The notes below the pieces were generated by a model that saw nothing but the letters and a program-made list of their open reading frames with translations, ran no database searches and was not told where the DNA came from. A DNA stretch of 64,000 nucleotides, taken from positions 71,564,432 to 71,628,431 of the forward strand of contig OZ020270.1 of NCBI GenBank assembly GCA_963971225.1, given 5' to 3'. Every line of letters starts with the position of its first letter. Positions within the stretch are counted from its first letter, which is position 1. A program made the position numbers and the translations under genes. Of this stretch, positions 30,980 through 45,603 are shown piece after piece. The DNA is from Melieria omissa. Taxonomy: Eukaryota > Arthropoda > Insecta > Diptera > Ulidiidae.

Positions 30980-33900
30980 AAGTGCAGAATAGCGTACCCT
31001 CGTGAAAAAATTAATAAGTATGCTTATACAAAGAAGTTTCGCTCCTGAGTCTAACAAACTAAAAATTTTGCCTGGGAAACGCCTACAAAAGGCGTGGCGC
31101 GGGGTCAAAGTTCAAAACTTTTATCAAAATAACTCATTCAATTTTCAATCGATTTATATAATATGAGTATCAAACGAAAGGTCTTTTTCATACCTTTATT
31201 TTGGTGTACCACATTATATACTTTATATGTACGAGTAAAAAATTATAAGCAAAAAATTATTTTTTTTTATAAAATTTACAAAACCCGATTTTTTTTCTCG
31301 AAAAAAACCAAAATAAAGATATAATAAATTTGTTACCATATATTCTCTACGGAATTCCCTTTACAATGAAATATAGAACATTTGAACTTTTTTTGTTTTT
31401 GTTTTTATATTGAGTTAAAAGAATCTGCCTGCAAGGGGATTCTACGGTTTCCGTATCGCCGCCATTTGATGATGTTTTTAGATAGATTGGCCGAAAATAA
31501 ATCGAAAATGCCGAATAAAATTTTTCGATATCTCGCTTCGTTTTCGAGATATCGAGGTTCAAAGTTTTTATATTTCCATATTGTGCACACCTGACTGTTG
31601 ACTCCCATGAGGGTTATTTTTTTTAGCGCCCGGCTGAAGGCCGGCCACCTGGGAAAATCTTATTGCTAAAAAAACTATGGCTTGGAACTATGGACTTGAA
31701 CAAAAAATACTGTGCACACCTGACTGTTGCCTGATGTGGTGGTGACTCCCATGAGGGTTATTTTTCAAGCGCTCCGGCCGAAGGCCGTCCACACAAAAGG
31801 TACTTGAATGCAGAAATTCTTTGCTTAGGCGCGATATTTTCGAATCATAGGAATTGAATATAAAAATACTGTACGCTTCTTACTGAACCTGATGCCATAG
31901 TTAACTCCCATGAGGGTTATTTTTCAAGCGCCCCGGCCGAAGGCCGGCCACACAAAAGGTACTTGAATGCAGAAATTCTTTGCTTAGGCGCGATATTTAA
32001 TTAAAACACGCTTTAAAAAAAAGAAAACTGTAGGTTTTTATATTTCATTGAAAAGAGAATTCTACACGCTTTAATATAGTGTACATTTTTTTGTATCTTA
32101 ATAACGAGATTTTTCGAGAAAAAATTCGGGCTTTGTAAATTTTATAAAAAAAATAATTTTTTGCTTATAATTTTTTATTCGTACATATAAAGTAATAGTA
32201 GGGCCCTGCGGCTTTGCACGCAAGTTTGAAGTCAATGGGCCTAATAACTGAAGTTTCTTCATACTACACTCTTTGGGCGGTGCCACGCCTGGCTTGGGCA
32301 TAACATAATTATGCCCAATCCATTCCTCCAGTCGAATGGTGTGACCCGGTTTCATTGATATGCGACTTTCATTTCCAATGTTACAGTCGCAAAAAATATA
32401 CCGCCAGTAGAATGACACATCTATGGGACGATGGTATATAAAACTTCAAAGCTTTCCAACTTATTGTTCCGAAGATATTCCACATTAAAAATTTGGGTTG
32501 TATGGACGATGCCATGCCCCTCGTCCATTACCCACCCTACTCTCCCTGTCGAAGGGCACGTCGAAATCGTAAGTATGTGCCAAATATCTTGATCTGTGAT
32601 TTGCATTTCCAAAGTTATTGAATAGAATAAGGTCGCTTAAAAAGTACCACGCCCCTTGTCCAACGCCCATACAATTTAACCACTTGAAAGACACGTCTAA
32701 GCCATGATGCTATATCAAATTTCAATGCTGGCCGACTTATAATTCCGAAGATATTTCATATTAAAAACTTGGTTTGTATGGGCAGTGTCAGGCCCCTCGT
32801 CCGATACCCACCCCATTCCTTATGTTGAAGCGCACATCTAAATCATAAATTTGTGTCAAATCTCTTAACTGTAGTTCTTAAGCTATTCAAAACATTTGAG
32901 TTGCTTAAAAAGTGTCACGCCCCTTGTCCAACGTTCACAAAGTTTTACCAGTTAAACGGCACATCAAACGGTGGCCGCGCACCAAATTTTAATGCTGCCC
33001 GATTTCTCATTCCGAAGATATTCCATATTGAAAAATTTAAGTTGTATGGGCGGTACCACGCCCCCTTATCAAAAACCCACTCAATTCTCCCTATCGAATC
33101 GCTAAATCGTTTGGCACCCATATTGCTGTGACATATATATCATGGCTGATTTGTTATTATAGTGATCGTGGCGAGAAGGCGTATTAGGTGGGCGTGGGCG
33201 TCAATCTTATATATCCTATGTTATTATCAACAAAACTCGAAATCATTTGGTATTAATACTGATTTGTCGACATGTACCGAAGCTTCATTTTGTTAGTTTA
33301 GTTGGCGTGGAAAATGGGCGTGGCTGATATATTATAGCCTATCTTTGCCGCAATGACACGGTGAATCGTCTGATACCCATTTTGCTATGATAAATATATC
33401 ATGACTGATTTGTTATAATAGTGATCGTGGCGAAAAAGGCGTAATAGGTAGGCGTTGTCAATCTTATATATCCTATGTTAGCATCAATGAAATACGAAAT
33501 CATTTGAAACTAATACTGATTTACCAACATGTACCGTAGCTTCGTTTTGTTAGTTAAGTGGGAACGGAAAGTGGGCGTGGCCAATTATATTATAGCCTAT
33601 GTTTGCCGCAATGACACGGTGAATCGTCTGATACCCATATTGCTACGACAAATATACCATGGCTGATTTGTTATTAAAGTAGGCGATGCGAAAAGGCATA
33701 TCAGGTGGGCGTGGTCAATCTTATATATCCTCTGTTAACATCAACGAAACACGAAATCATTTGAAACTAATACTGATTTACCAACATGTACCGTAGCTTC
33801 GTTTTGTTAGTTTAGTGGGCACAGAAAGTGGGCGTGGCCGATTATGTTATAGCCTATGTTTGCCGCAATGATTAGCTGAATCGTTTGATACCCATATTGC

Positions 33901-34328
33901 CTTACAAAAGCCTACCATAGATGAGGTTTATTACCATAGTGGGCGTAATAAGGGGGCGTGGTCAATATCATATAGCCAATGTACCATTCCCACAGATTAA
34001 ACAATGTTTGGTGCTTATTTCATCTAAATCGGTTCAGTGGTTTTTGCCTGCTTGTGGCTCAAAAAACGTCACACTTGCTTTATATAATAGTATAGATAAA
34101 ATGTGGTACACCAAAAAGGTATGAAAAAGACCTTTCGTTTGATACCCATATCGAATAAATCGATTGAAAATTGACTGAGTTATTATGATACAAGTTTTGA
34201 ACTTTGTCCCCGTGCCACGCCTTTCGTAGGCGTTTCCCAGGGAAAATTTTTAGTTTGTTACATTCACAAAACCAAGCTCTATACAGTCAAATGTCTTTTT
34301 TTTCACGAGGGTACGCTATTCTGCACTT
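30980..34328. mobile_element. 3.35-kb long-TIR element, unit 2
   Basis: This copy holds the same terminal repeats (30980-31214; 34094-34328), inner inverted repeat (31221-32192), 270-bp array (32467-33114) and 258-bp array (33117-34024). Confidence 0.75.
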
Positions 34329-34769
34329 GTTCCTTCCCCTGCAGTAAAAATCTCAACTAGTTGCTTAAATTTCTTGTTGTGCAACTAGTCCAAATTGGAC
34401 TAGATTCAAACTAGTTGTATATGGATGCAGCGGGGGTGAGTTGAAAAGAAAAGAAAAAAGACTATGCAATAGTCAGATATGTACACCAATGTTGTTGTCG
34501 ATAAACGAATTTTCTGGTGTGTGTATTTTTCCTCTTTAAACTAATTTCTTAGCTTTATTGAAAAAAAACCTTTTATTTGAGGATTGTACGCTGTGTGTTA
34601 GAAAATACAATATATATCAAATTATTAAAAAAAATAATAATAATATTATAATATTTAATTTAATATTTACACTGAGCGAACAAATAATCGATAAGTGAGC
34701 AATCAGCTTTTGTTCGATAAATCAATCGCTCATATCTAAGTTACGTCAATATGATTGTGAAAGCTGAAA

Positions 34770-35794
34770 GTGAAAAACAAAAGTATGCACAAAAATTATA
34801 TTAAAATGAGCAAAAGGCACATAAGAAGGCTAATTAAGGAGGAACAAGACAGATATGTGGGTAGGCTAAGTGTTAAAAATGAAGTGCAGGAGGTATATGT
34901 GCGGGCAGACGCTGCATCTGCCCAATTACGTGGACAGTCCGATAAGTACTTAGCCCCACCGCCCGATGGTGCCACTATCGTAGGAGACATTTACTATCGT
35001 GTAGTACATCCTCGTAGACGACTACTTTCTAAATTTCAGCCATATTGGATTTGTAGTTTTGTTTTGACCCCGTGTGGAAACGAACATGTCCGCGGACTTT
35101 AGAAAAATGGAAAAAGAGCAACATCGGTCGTTGATTCGCCAAATTGGTCGCATTAGGCTACGAACAGCTGCCCCATCCACCGTATTCTCCAGATTTGGCC
35201 CCGTGTGACTTCTTTTTGTTTCCAAACTTGAAAAAGTCACTCGCCGGGCACAAATTTGTGTCGAATGAGGAGGTTATCGCCGCCACGGAGGCCTCCAGAA
35301 AACGTATTTTTCAGACGGGTTAAAGAAGTTGGAGCATCGCTGGGTCAAATGTATCGAGTTGAAGGAGACTACGTTGAGAAAACCACTTTTCCAAAATTTT
35401 CTTTTTTCTTTTGTAGGCTAAGTACTTATCGGACCACCCACGTAGGTGATGATGTGCAGGCAGACGCTGCGTCTGTCCAATAAGAGGAAGATGACCAGGC
35501 AGAAGTTAGAGGAAGACATTCAGAAGAAAAAAGTTTAAAAGCTAAGCTAGTGGGTTGGTATCATAGAAATAGGCCTTCTCGCCAAAGTTTTGAGGAGCTC
35601 TCCTCATTTTACGAGAAGAAAATTTAGATGTACCCCGGAGTGCTGAAACTATATTCTCGGGAAATAAAAAGGACAAGGCAATTATTTGCAATATTTCGCC
35701 AGGGGTTAACTGCCACATAGGAATAAGGCAGCAGTTAAAGAAAATGGGTAGAGTTCCAGCTGGTCATGATTCAATTCTTTTAGACCTAAATGTG
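34770..35794 (+). pseudogene. Decayed transposon-like ORF, unit 2
   Basis: This is a copy of the unit 1 relic, split by the mariner at the same place. Confidence 0.5.
34929..35442 (+). mobile_element. mariner relic, second family, unit 2
   Basis: This is a copy of 20305-20818 with the same internal deletion and TA flanks. Confidence 0.85.
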
Positions 35795-36012
35795 GATGGT
35801 TTTTTTTTCTTGTGGCAACGCTGCTTGCAAGGCGATTTCTATCGCGTCGCCCTCAGGTTGCGGATAGGCTCTCTCGGGAGCCGAAGCAGCGCTGCCACCT
35901 TTTGCGGCTGCTAACCAGCTGAGTTGTTGGTAACCGATACACTATTTACACTTTCGGTACAACAATATGGCTTGTTCGTTTTTTGCATATATTCAATATC
36001 GACCGATAATAC

Positions 36013-39000
36013 TGTTACGAATACTAGGCCTAGTGGGCTGTTACGTATCACTGGATTGTGCAATTTGAAATTCAAACAACTTTAACTATCCGAACGCAGT
36101 CAATAAGAACCAACAATCACTTTATTTCACACTTTTACACTTCACTGTCTTTACACTTAATTATTTGCTTAATTGCTCCGTGTGGCACCTTCACTAGTCA
36201 AAATCAGACTGACTGCTGCGCCGCACCCTTCTGCCTTTTATACCTGTCCGGCCATCGCGCAGATCGTTCTCGCACATTCCAGAGTGGACTAAAGGTTTCC
36301 ATGATCGCGACCATCCTTGCCAGGTTGGAATAAAAGTAGCCATCATTGCCAGATTGGACTAAAAGTGTCCATCATTGCCAGGTTGGACCAAAAGTTTCCA
36401 TCATTGCCAGGTTGGACTAAAAGTTTCCCTTGTTATCGCGGCCGTCGTTGCCAGATTGAATTATAGCACGGCGCGTAGCGACAGGGTTGCTTTGCACAGC
36501 AACAGACTGTCTTATCGTTACACTGCCCACCACTTAGACTTGTTCGTCCCGAACAAGTGCCGAGGCTCCGCTGTGATAAGGCGCCAGGCGCTCCAAATGG
36601 ACTACCTTCAGCTTAGCGCCTCTATTGCTGCAACGTTGAATCCTGTATACCACGTCGTTAATCCTAGTCACGACTTCGTACGGACCTTCCCATGACTCTT
36701 GAAGTTTTGGAGACAAACCTTTCCTTCGCTGCGGGTTGTAGAGCGTTACCAGATCGCCTTCTTGGAACCCTGCTGAGTTGGCCCGTAGATCATATCTGGC
36801 TTTCGCCTTATCGCTTACCAGTTTGGTGCGGCTCCTTATAAACTGCATTTCCTCCAGATCCGCCCGCTTATTGACTATGTAGTCCGTCTTAGCGCCTCCC
36901 GTCGTGCTGACTACCCCGAACTTCAAGTCAGCGGGTAACCGCAACTCTGCGCCGAACACTGCTCGTGCTGGAGTGAGTGATGTCATGTCATGCGGGGCTG
37001 ACCTATACGCCATCAGGAACAGGGGGATATGCATGTCCCAATCCTTTTGATTCCTGCCTACCACTTTCCGCAGGTATTCTTCCAGTGTTCGGTTGAAGCG
37101 TTCCACCATGCCGTCGGACTGTGGGTGCAAAGGAGTGGTACGCGTTTTCTTTATCCCCATTAGCTCACACACTTCCTTGAATACCGCAGACTCGAAATTC
37201 CGGCCTTGATCTGAGTGTAACTCCAACGGAACTCCGAACCTGGCTACCCAGTTGTTTACCAGCTTTTCCGAGATCGTAGTGGCCTCCTGGTTAGGAATAG
37301 GGTACACTTCGGGCCATTTGCTGAAGTAATCCATTACCACCAGCACGTATTTGTTGCCTTGAGTGCTAGTTGGGAATGGGCCGGCGACGTCCATAGCAAT
37401 CCGCTCGAAGGGCGCTCCCGCGTTGTACTGCTGCATGCGGCCTCGAGATCTTCTTGTAGGCCCTTTCGCGGCTGAACATCGGTCGCAGCTCTTAATCCAC
37501 TCGGCTACAGACTCCTGACATCCTACCCAGTAGAATCGTCTTTTTATTTGGGCGACGGTTTTGTTGATACCCAGGTGCCCTCCACTGGCGTCGTTATGGT
37601 ATGCTTCGATGACCTCGTTGATTCTGCATTTCGGCACTACCATTAGGGAGTTGCTGGTCCGACCATCCGCGTTCTCCCATTCGTGGTACAGGCATCCTTC
37701 CTTCAGCCGTAGACTTTTCCACTGTGCCCAGTAAGCCTTAGCAATCGGGCTTTCACCGGCCATCTCCTGCCAGTCTGGACGTGCGCCTTGCTCCTTGCCT
37801 TCGATGATTTTTGCAAGATCCGCATCCTCACGCTGGTCCTTTTGTAGCCTCTCCGCAGACCATTCTTCCTCTGGCATAACGCTTACCAACCGGATGTCCA
37901 CTATCTGTTCTTTGCTTTCGGCTCGCGAGCACGGCCTGCATTCGACTTTGCTCGGACGGCGTGACAAGGCATCGGCATTTCCATGGCTACTGCCCTTGCG
38001 ATGCTCTATCGCGTAGTCGTAGCTCTGCAGTCGCTCGATCCACCGCGCCAATTGCCCTTCAGGATCCTTAAAGTTCAGGAGCCATCTCAATGCCGCATGA
38101 TCTGTGCGCAGGCGAAACCTTTGTCCACACAGATATTTGTGGAAGTGTTTTACGCTGTCCAATACCGCCAGCAGTTCTCTCCGTGTCACACAGTAGTTGC
38201 GTTCCGGTTTCGATAGAACTCTACTGTAGTACGCTATCACTTGTTCCTGGCCGTCTATTATCTGTGATAGCACACCGCCAATACTATTCCCGCTTGCATC
38301 TGTATCCAGCACAAACATCTCCCCAGGCACAGGGAAGGCCAGAATTGGAGCACTGCACAGTTTTTCCTTCAGACGTGCACAAGCCTGCTCCCGCTCCTCG
38401 TTCCACTCGAAAGCTTGGCCCTTTTTCGTCAGTTTGTGCAAGCTGCTGGCTATGTTCGCGAATCCCGGAACAAATCGGCGGTAGTATGTGCACAGGCCCA
38501 GGAAACTGCGGAGTTCGTGTAGATTGCGTGGCCGGGGCCACTCCTTCACCGCCGTATGTACTCCGCGGGCGGAAACCGTATGATCCAGATACTTGACCTC
38601 TTTTTGGAACAGCGAGCACTTCTTTGGGTTGAGTTTAAGCCCGGCTTCTCGTATCCGCTCGAATACCTCCTTTAGCTTTCCCAGGTGGTCGTCGAAGTTT
38701 TTACCCATCACGATTATGTCGTCGAGGTACACCAGACACGTTTTAGCACGCGTTCCATTAGCCGCTCGAATGTTGCTGGTGCTTTGCAGAGTCCAAACGG
38801 CATGACGGTGAACTGCCACAACTACCATCGCCAACACTGAAAGCCGTTTTCTCCTTGTCCTTGTCTGCAAGCTCTACCTGCCAATAGTCGCTGCGTAAGT
38901 CGAGCGTGGAGAACCACCAGGGTGTCATCGACCGGAGGTTGTGGATAACTGTCCTTCTTGGTCACACATTTCACGATTTGCAGTCTCGACTTTTGCCGAA

Positions 39001-39903
39001 ATTTCGAGATTCGTAGTTTCCAGCTTCGCTGCCATTTCTCGATTCGTAGTCTCCAGCTTCGCTGCCATTTCTCGATTCGCTGTTTCCATTTGCGCCGACA
39101 TGCCTTTGAGTGCAGCCATTAGTTGGCTCATGTCCAACGCTTGTATTGGTGCAGCCGCTGCAGCTGTACTCTGTAGCGAAGCAGCAGCAGCAGGCGACTC
39201 CTCCACCTTGGCCGACGCCTCTAGTTCTTGCGCTCCGAAGTCGTGCACAGTCCAATCGACGCCTCGTGCCTCACATGCTTCTCGCAAGCGCAACTGCAAC
39301 TCCACCTTTCCGCCAGCAGTCGGCAAATTCCAGGCAGCCAGCTCCTTCTTCAGCTGGTCTACCTTCAGCAGCTCGAGTTTAACCATGTCCGTACTTTTAT
39401 AATTTTATTTATTTAGTTATTTTCAATTTTCCACAATCCCACTTCCGATACCAAATGTTACGAATACTAAGTCTAGTGGGCTGTTACGTATCTCTGGATT
39501 GTGTAATTTGAAAATAAAACACGCTCAGTTTCCTACACGCAGACAACAAAATCAACCAACAGCCACTTTATTATTCACAGTTTACACTTTACTGTTCGTA
39601 CACTTAAGTATTTGCTTAATTACTCCGTGTGGCAACTTCACTTGTCAAAACCAGACTCACTCGCTGCGCCGCATCCGGCTGCCTTTTATACCTGTCAGGC
39701 CATCGCGCAGATCGTTCCCGCACATTCCGGAGTGGACTAAAAGTTTCCATCATTGCCAGGTTGGACTAAAAGTTATTATCACGGCCGTCGTTGCCAGATT
39801 GGACTAAAAGTTACCATCGCGGCCGTCGTTGCCAGATTGGATTATAGCACGGCACGTAGCGGCAGGGTTGCTTTGCACAGCGACAGACTGTCTTATCGTT
39901 ACA
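36013..39903 (-). mobile_element. Chimeric Gypsy copy B, unit 2
   Basis: LTRs lie at 36013-36522 and 39456-39903, the pol remnant at 36534-38966 and the gag N-terminus at 38967-39386. Length mismatch, flank mismatch and fusion point are all as in unit 1, so the chimera existed before this duplication step. Confidence 0.9.
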
Positions 39904-40698
39904 ATATCTAATCCATAAAAATCATTCATTTCATTCACTCACTTCACGATGCTTGGTTTTAAATGTGTAATGTTTTATAATATCTAATCCATAAAAATCA
40001 TTATAGCTCTGGAAATGTTCCTCCTTCCAGAGCTGCTTCTTTCATAAACACGGCCGAATATGCGTTATTTTTCAATAACTTATTTTATATATTCAATAGT
40101 AATAGCATTGTTTGTACCCGGGTTTTGCGAAGAGCATATTCTGGTTGTATGGACCAAATTCTTTTTTTTAACCGAGCCTAAGCTTTACTAAAATCCATTA
40201 AAATTTGTGATAGAGAAGGTAAAATTATTACGAATACCTTCTCTTATATTAATGGATGGCTTCAAAATATAAGTGGCTTGCGACGATTGTGGCGCACATT
40301 GTCACAGAAAGGATTCTCCGGACTGATGACGAGGAAACTTTGTCAAGACGTATTTGAACATTTTTTTGGGACGATAAGAAGAGGGGTGGAAACAGTAGCG
40401 CGAGTATCACGCTATACATGTACTCGTGCTTGTTTAAAAAACGTTGGGGTCGGCAATACATAAATTTAGTTAAAAAGGGGAATTGTGAGCCGTCACCAAT
40501 AATATCCACTAGTTTGTCCGCAAATGCAGTGCAAAACGTATGCAGCGACGGTTTGGTCCAGAATAGCTCTTGGCAAACTTTTAAATGTTTGCCAAGACCT
40601 GGAAGTTCAGTTTTTGAAAATATACAAGCTGATATACTTCTAGACTCATCCATTTTTTTGAAAAAAATTCTCTTTCGTATGTATGTGGCTATATATAT

Positions 40699-41166
40699 TG
40701 TTACGAATGCTAGTTCTAGTGGGCTAGAACGTATCTCTGGATTGCGTAATTTGAAAATAAAACACACTTAGTTTCTCAAACGCAGTCAATAAAATAAACC
40801 AACAATCACTTTATTTCACAGATTTACACTTCACTGTCTTTACACTTAAGTATTTGCTCAATTACTCCGTGTGGCACCTTCACTAGTCAAAATCAGATTG
40901 ACTCGCTGTGCCGCACCCGGCTGCCTTTTATACCTGTCCGGCCATCGCGCAGATCGTTCTCGCACATTCCAGAGTGGACTAAAGGTTTCCATGATGATCG
41001 CGACCATCATTGCCAGGTTGGACTAAAAGTGTTCATTATCGCGGCCATCATTGCCAGGTTGGACTAAAAGTTTCCATTATCGCGGTCATCAGTGCCAGGT
41101 TGAATTATGACACGGCGCGTAGCGACAGGGTTGCTTTGCACAGCGACAGACTGTCTTATCGTTACA
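40699..41166 (-). mobile_element. Solo Gypsy LTR, unit 3
   Basis: This is a copy of the 468-bp solo LTR with ATAT on both sides. Confidence 0.9.
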
Positions 41167-41276
41167 ATATTTAAAATTTTATAGACTTCATAATTGTTTG
41201 GAGCCATTGCCTTACTTTGGAGATGAAGAAGTCAATGACGACTTTTTGTTTTGCATTGAAATGCAATACTATAAGT

Positions 41277-41536
41277 CAGAGGTGCCCACGCCCTATGCTC
41301 TCGTTGCTTATTTGTTTTTGTAAATGCTTTTCAGCATAGGCTGAGGAATCGAGCTCCTCATATGTTTTTGTAAATGATCTTCGGCATAGGCTGAGCATTC
41401 TAGTATACACACACAGCACCGTATGCTTTGTTGGTGCGAATTGGCGACAGTTATATTCCACATAGGTTTTTGTTGTTTAGCGTATGAATTAATTTTTATG
41501 TATTGGTGTTTGCTCTTCCGGTTTTGGGCACCCCTG
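41277..41536. mobile_element. hAT-type MITE, unit 3
   Basis: This is a copy of the MITE at 12029-12288. Confidence 0.82.
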
Positions 41537-43263
41537 CGATAAGTGTTGTCTTGTGCGGCCCCCAACACAATTCGTAACCTTCATCTCCAATTTAAATAGT
41601 CGCTTTTGTGAGCAATTCGATTCTCTTTGTCACTTAATTGAATTAAGTGAATCTCTTTTGGGGGATATAGACCCATACATTTGTTGCAGTAACTGTAATC
41701 CCGATGTCCTGAAAGCTCTTTTCATAAGGATCAGGACATATTTTTCAATACAAACTTTCAATAATGAAGTGAATGTAAAGAAATTTACAACAAGTGCCGT
41801 AAACTTTTACGTGTTACACACGTCTAAATTGAGATACACTTCCTTTTGGGGCGTCCGTCTGTTGTCCGCTTTTGTCTGCTAGTTAGGACTTTGAATATCA
41901 GCTTGTATATAATTTAAAATTATTTTAATTCAATAGTGTCTGCCCGCCGCTCTTAAAAGTAAGGGTATTCAACATTGTTCCTATCTATCTAAAGTAATTT
42001 GCATTTAATATGTTTTTCAATTTCAAAACTTAATAAATGTTACATTTCCCTTTCCCCACCTTTTCTGTTTTGTGTAGATTTGCATTTGTTCAGGTGGTGA
42101 AGTTCATTATTGTATTTTATATATTTATTTATTTTATTATTATTAATATAAATATTGTATTGTATTGTACTGTATATATTATTTTATTATTATTAATGTA
42201 AATATTGTGTTGTACTGTACATATTTATTTATTTTATTATTATTAATATAAATATTGTAAGGGTGAAAATATGCCTACAGGTGAACCGAGCACCCAAAAA
42301 ACATCGGTAACGCGCCCTTTTGCATACCCCTTGGGTGGTGCGGAGAATGCAAATACAAAATATAAAACATTAGTATCTGCCAAGTCTCTGCTACTAGAAA
42401 TTGAGTAGCAATATGAATGTAATTAAATAATAACTTGATTAAATAAATAAGTAAAATAAAATTTAATTGAAAAATTAAAAATATCACACATAATACTCTA
42501 TACATTTACATTCACAATAGGCACGTTTTAATCATTTTGTGTATTTACTAAATTTGTACAAATTCACACGCACAACACGGGTGGTTGCGGGAAGCTAGGC
42601 CTTAGTCTCACGTAAGCGGGCTGTCGTGCCAGTCAATTATTATTATTATTACTAAATTTGTATAAAGCCCTTTAGGAAAATCCAAACACAAAATCCAATC
42701 CACATCATTACAGTAAGGCTAATTGTTTCCTTTATTATCATAAGTTGCTTGCGTTAAATTCAAATGATGTAGGTTTTTCCTTGTAATGTGTCGCAGCGCA
42801 TTTTCTTCTTAATATACACTTTTATATTTTATTTAAAATTTTGCTCTACTCTACATACTACATCCTACAAAGGGCCTCTAGAGAGCTGCACCGCATCGCA
42901 CACGTCCACGATCGATTATTGTTGTTGCTGTTGTTGTGGTTAATGCTCAATATATTGCATTGCTGTAGTTATTCACAAATCTTTCGACCAGAATCGGCAG
43001 CTCTACAGCATGGCACAAGTATAAGTGGCCGTAGCGCATCTCTCCAACGAAGCGATGAAACTCAACGGGAGCCCAACCCGCGCGTATCCAGCGCTGTGCA
43101 ATACAGCTTATAGCCCAGTTCGAATGGCATAGTCATCCTCGGATGACCAGACACACGAAACAAAATACACTTTCAATATTTTAGCGTAATCAATGGGAAA
43201 ATTAGTACAAAAAACCCACCCGCGTAGTAGTAGCGCACACATATTACGTCACACCGGTGCCCA

Positions 43264-44166
43264 TCGCGCTGCCTTATCGCGCATTATGCTGAATATTGGC
43301 GGCCCAAAGCAGCCAAGACGCAAGCTGCTAATGAAGGTGGCTGCGTCAACGATGCTGTACGCTGCGCAAGTGTGGGCTCCGGCGATGAGGGTCAAGTCGT
43401 ACCGGAGCCACATAGAAACGGCGTATCGCCTCAGCGCGTTGCGGGTCTGTTGCGCCTTTCACACAACGTCCTACGACGCCGCATGCGTGGTGGCAGGCAT
43501 GGTCCCCATTGACCTGCTGGAGGAAGAGGCGTTTTTTAAATATGCGGAGCGTGGCAAACCTCCAGAATGCATTGACTACGAGAAGCAAACACTGGAGAAG
43601 TGGCAAGAACGCTGGAACTATTCCAGTAAGGGGCGATGGACTCGCGTCCTTATAGCCGACCTGCAGCAGTGGACAAGCAGGACGCATGGACTGGTAAACC
43701 ACCACTTAACACAAGTCCTCACAGGGCACGGTTGTTTTAAGGCCTACCTCTATCGTTGTGGGTTTGAAGATGACCCGTACTGCGGCGTATGCAACGCCAA
43801 AGTCGAGGACGCGGAGAACGTCGTGTTCGAGTGTGCTAGATACAGCGGACAACGACGCCGCTTGACCACTCAGCTGGGATGTGTGCCCACAGTGCAGACG
43901 CTTATTAGCGAAATGCTTAAATCGGCCTCAAATTGGAGTGCAGCGGATGAGTATGCAGCGAGCATCACGGCGGCGCAACGACAACGTAGACGCGGGTTTG
44001 GACGGAGCCAGTCTAGGCAGGAGTCCCCCCTGTATTGTAATGCCGGGAGGCAGGTGCCACAGGGGTCGAACACGGGGGTGGTTTTTATGCGGTAAAAATC
44101 CGTAATGCTGGTGCTGGAGCACTGGTATCTTACGAAGATTTTCCCCCTCCGTCAGAAAAAAAAAAA
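43264..44166 (+). mobile_element. 5'-truncated R1-like LINE, unit 3
   Basis: This copy has the same truncation, RT C-terminal frame (stop at 44093-44095), poly(A) and 13-bp duplication. Confidence 0.9.
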
Positions 44167-44178
44167 CACCGGTGCCCA

Positions 44179-44498
44179 GCGAATGGCCCAAGTGAACACC
44201 GGGTTCGAAGTCACTGAGATGATGTACTTGTAGACGGCGATGGCATCGCGCACAACACCCTTCTCGGTGGGCGAGACCTGATCCGAGTCGCCATAGCCGC
44301 GATAGTCCAACGAGAGCACGAGGTAGCAGAACATGTCGATGCGATTGCCAGCGCAGCTCGACCCCGTTTTCCCGTGCAGGTAGAGCAGTACGATGCCGGG
44401 CACCTTCAGCAGATGCTCCTAGAAGTTCTCCTAGTTGTCGTGCGTCCCCTGCGTCAGTGTTCTGAAAGTGGGTTAGTGCCGCATCGTCATCGGTCATA
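44179..44498 (-). pseudogene. ABHD12-like fragment, unit 3
   Basis: This is a copy of the unit 1 fragment with the same disabling changes. Confidence 0.7.
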
Positions 44499-44677
44499 TT
44501 CCGTGCTTCCGGAAGTTTCTGCAGCAAAAAATAATCATGTCAACGATGTGCCACGAAAAAAGTATAAACTCGATATAGCAAACGTGATGGATGCAATTCC
44601 AATATATGTATTTCGTTGCAAAAAATGTTCCTTTTTGAGTAATTTAATCAAAAATTACATTTAATTTTTGCCTTGGT

Positions 44678-44958
44678 GGTGAAATTTCCACATTTCGTGG
44701 TGAAAGGGGTCAAATTATTATAAGACAGGGTTGAAATTTTTGTTATCGATGGTGAATATAGAAATGTATTTAAGTGGTAAATGTTTGTAATGGTTATGAT
44801 TTCATTTTAATTATTTCAGTCAGTTCAGTCGCAACAAAGATATTTAATAATTAATACGAAAATGTTCTTCTGAGCACATTCATCATCTTTTGATTAAATT
44901 ATCGTGTTGTGAGTTTGTATTAACAATCAAAATGAATAAAAACATATTTATAGTACGT
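44678..44958. repeat. Noncoding dispersed repeat, unit 3
   Basis: This is a copy of the 15430-15710 segment. Confidence 0.65.
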
Positions 44959-45603
44959 ATTAAGAGTTCTGAAGATGCACGACATTACTATAACACAAAA
45001 ATTTTGAAATAATTTATTACAAGGAACTTTGTGGTTCGCATTTTACCTTGTACGATAACAAAATTACCTTGATATTGATTCGGAATGTTTTATGTTTTCA
45101 TCATGAAATTATTTGTGCGAAAGCAAAATTGAAATTTGTATTAAAATGTTGTTTATTTTAATCAATTGTGGTAATAACTATTGTATTTCTCCAGTAATTT
45201 TGCAGTTTCGTTAAGATATTAAATCTTTTAAACATTTCTTTATTTCTTTATTGGAAAGAGCAGTCAGAAAATTAGGCATCAAATTTACTCCCAAAACAGA
45301 AAATCGTTATGGGCTAACACTGTTTGTGCGGCAACACTGTCTTTGGTGTCCGGCCAAGAAGTGGCGGTACTTAGGATTTACTTTGATGGCACAATAACAA
45401 GGACGTGGCAGGAAAGAGCGACAAAATTCACTTGTATCTTGTTAGTGTTTTTGTTCGGTTCATTGTCAAATCGGACGGACGATTCACTTGCCAAAAGTAC
45501 TGCCAGCATCGAATTGATTTGATTCCAGATTCCTGCCCACTGCTCGTAGCATCAAAACGCCGAGCAGCGATATTAGCTTTGCGATGATTTTCCCCCTGGG
45601 CTT

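Larger units (their letters stand above)
25381..40004. repeat. Tandem unit 2 (14,624 bp)
   Basis: This is a near-exact copy of unit 1, shifted by 14,624 bp. Spacers correspond: 27264-28626 (AT-rich, A/T array at 27474-27639), 30335-30979 and 34329-34769 hold nothing recognisable beyond what is noted for unit 1. I found one base difference from unit 1 by eye. Confidence 0.95.
40005..41882 (+). pseudogene. P-element-type transposase relic, unit 3
   Basis: This has the same start point and content as unit 2, including the solo LTR and hAT MITE interruptions. Confidence 0.75.
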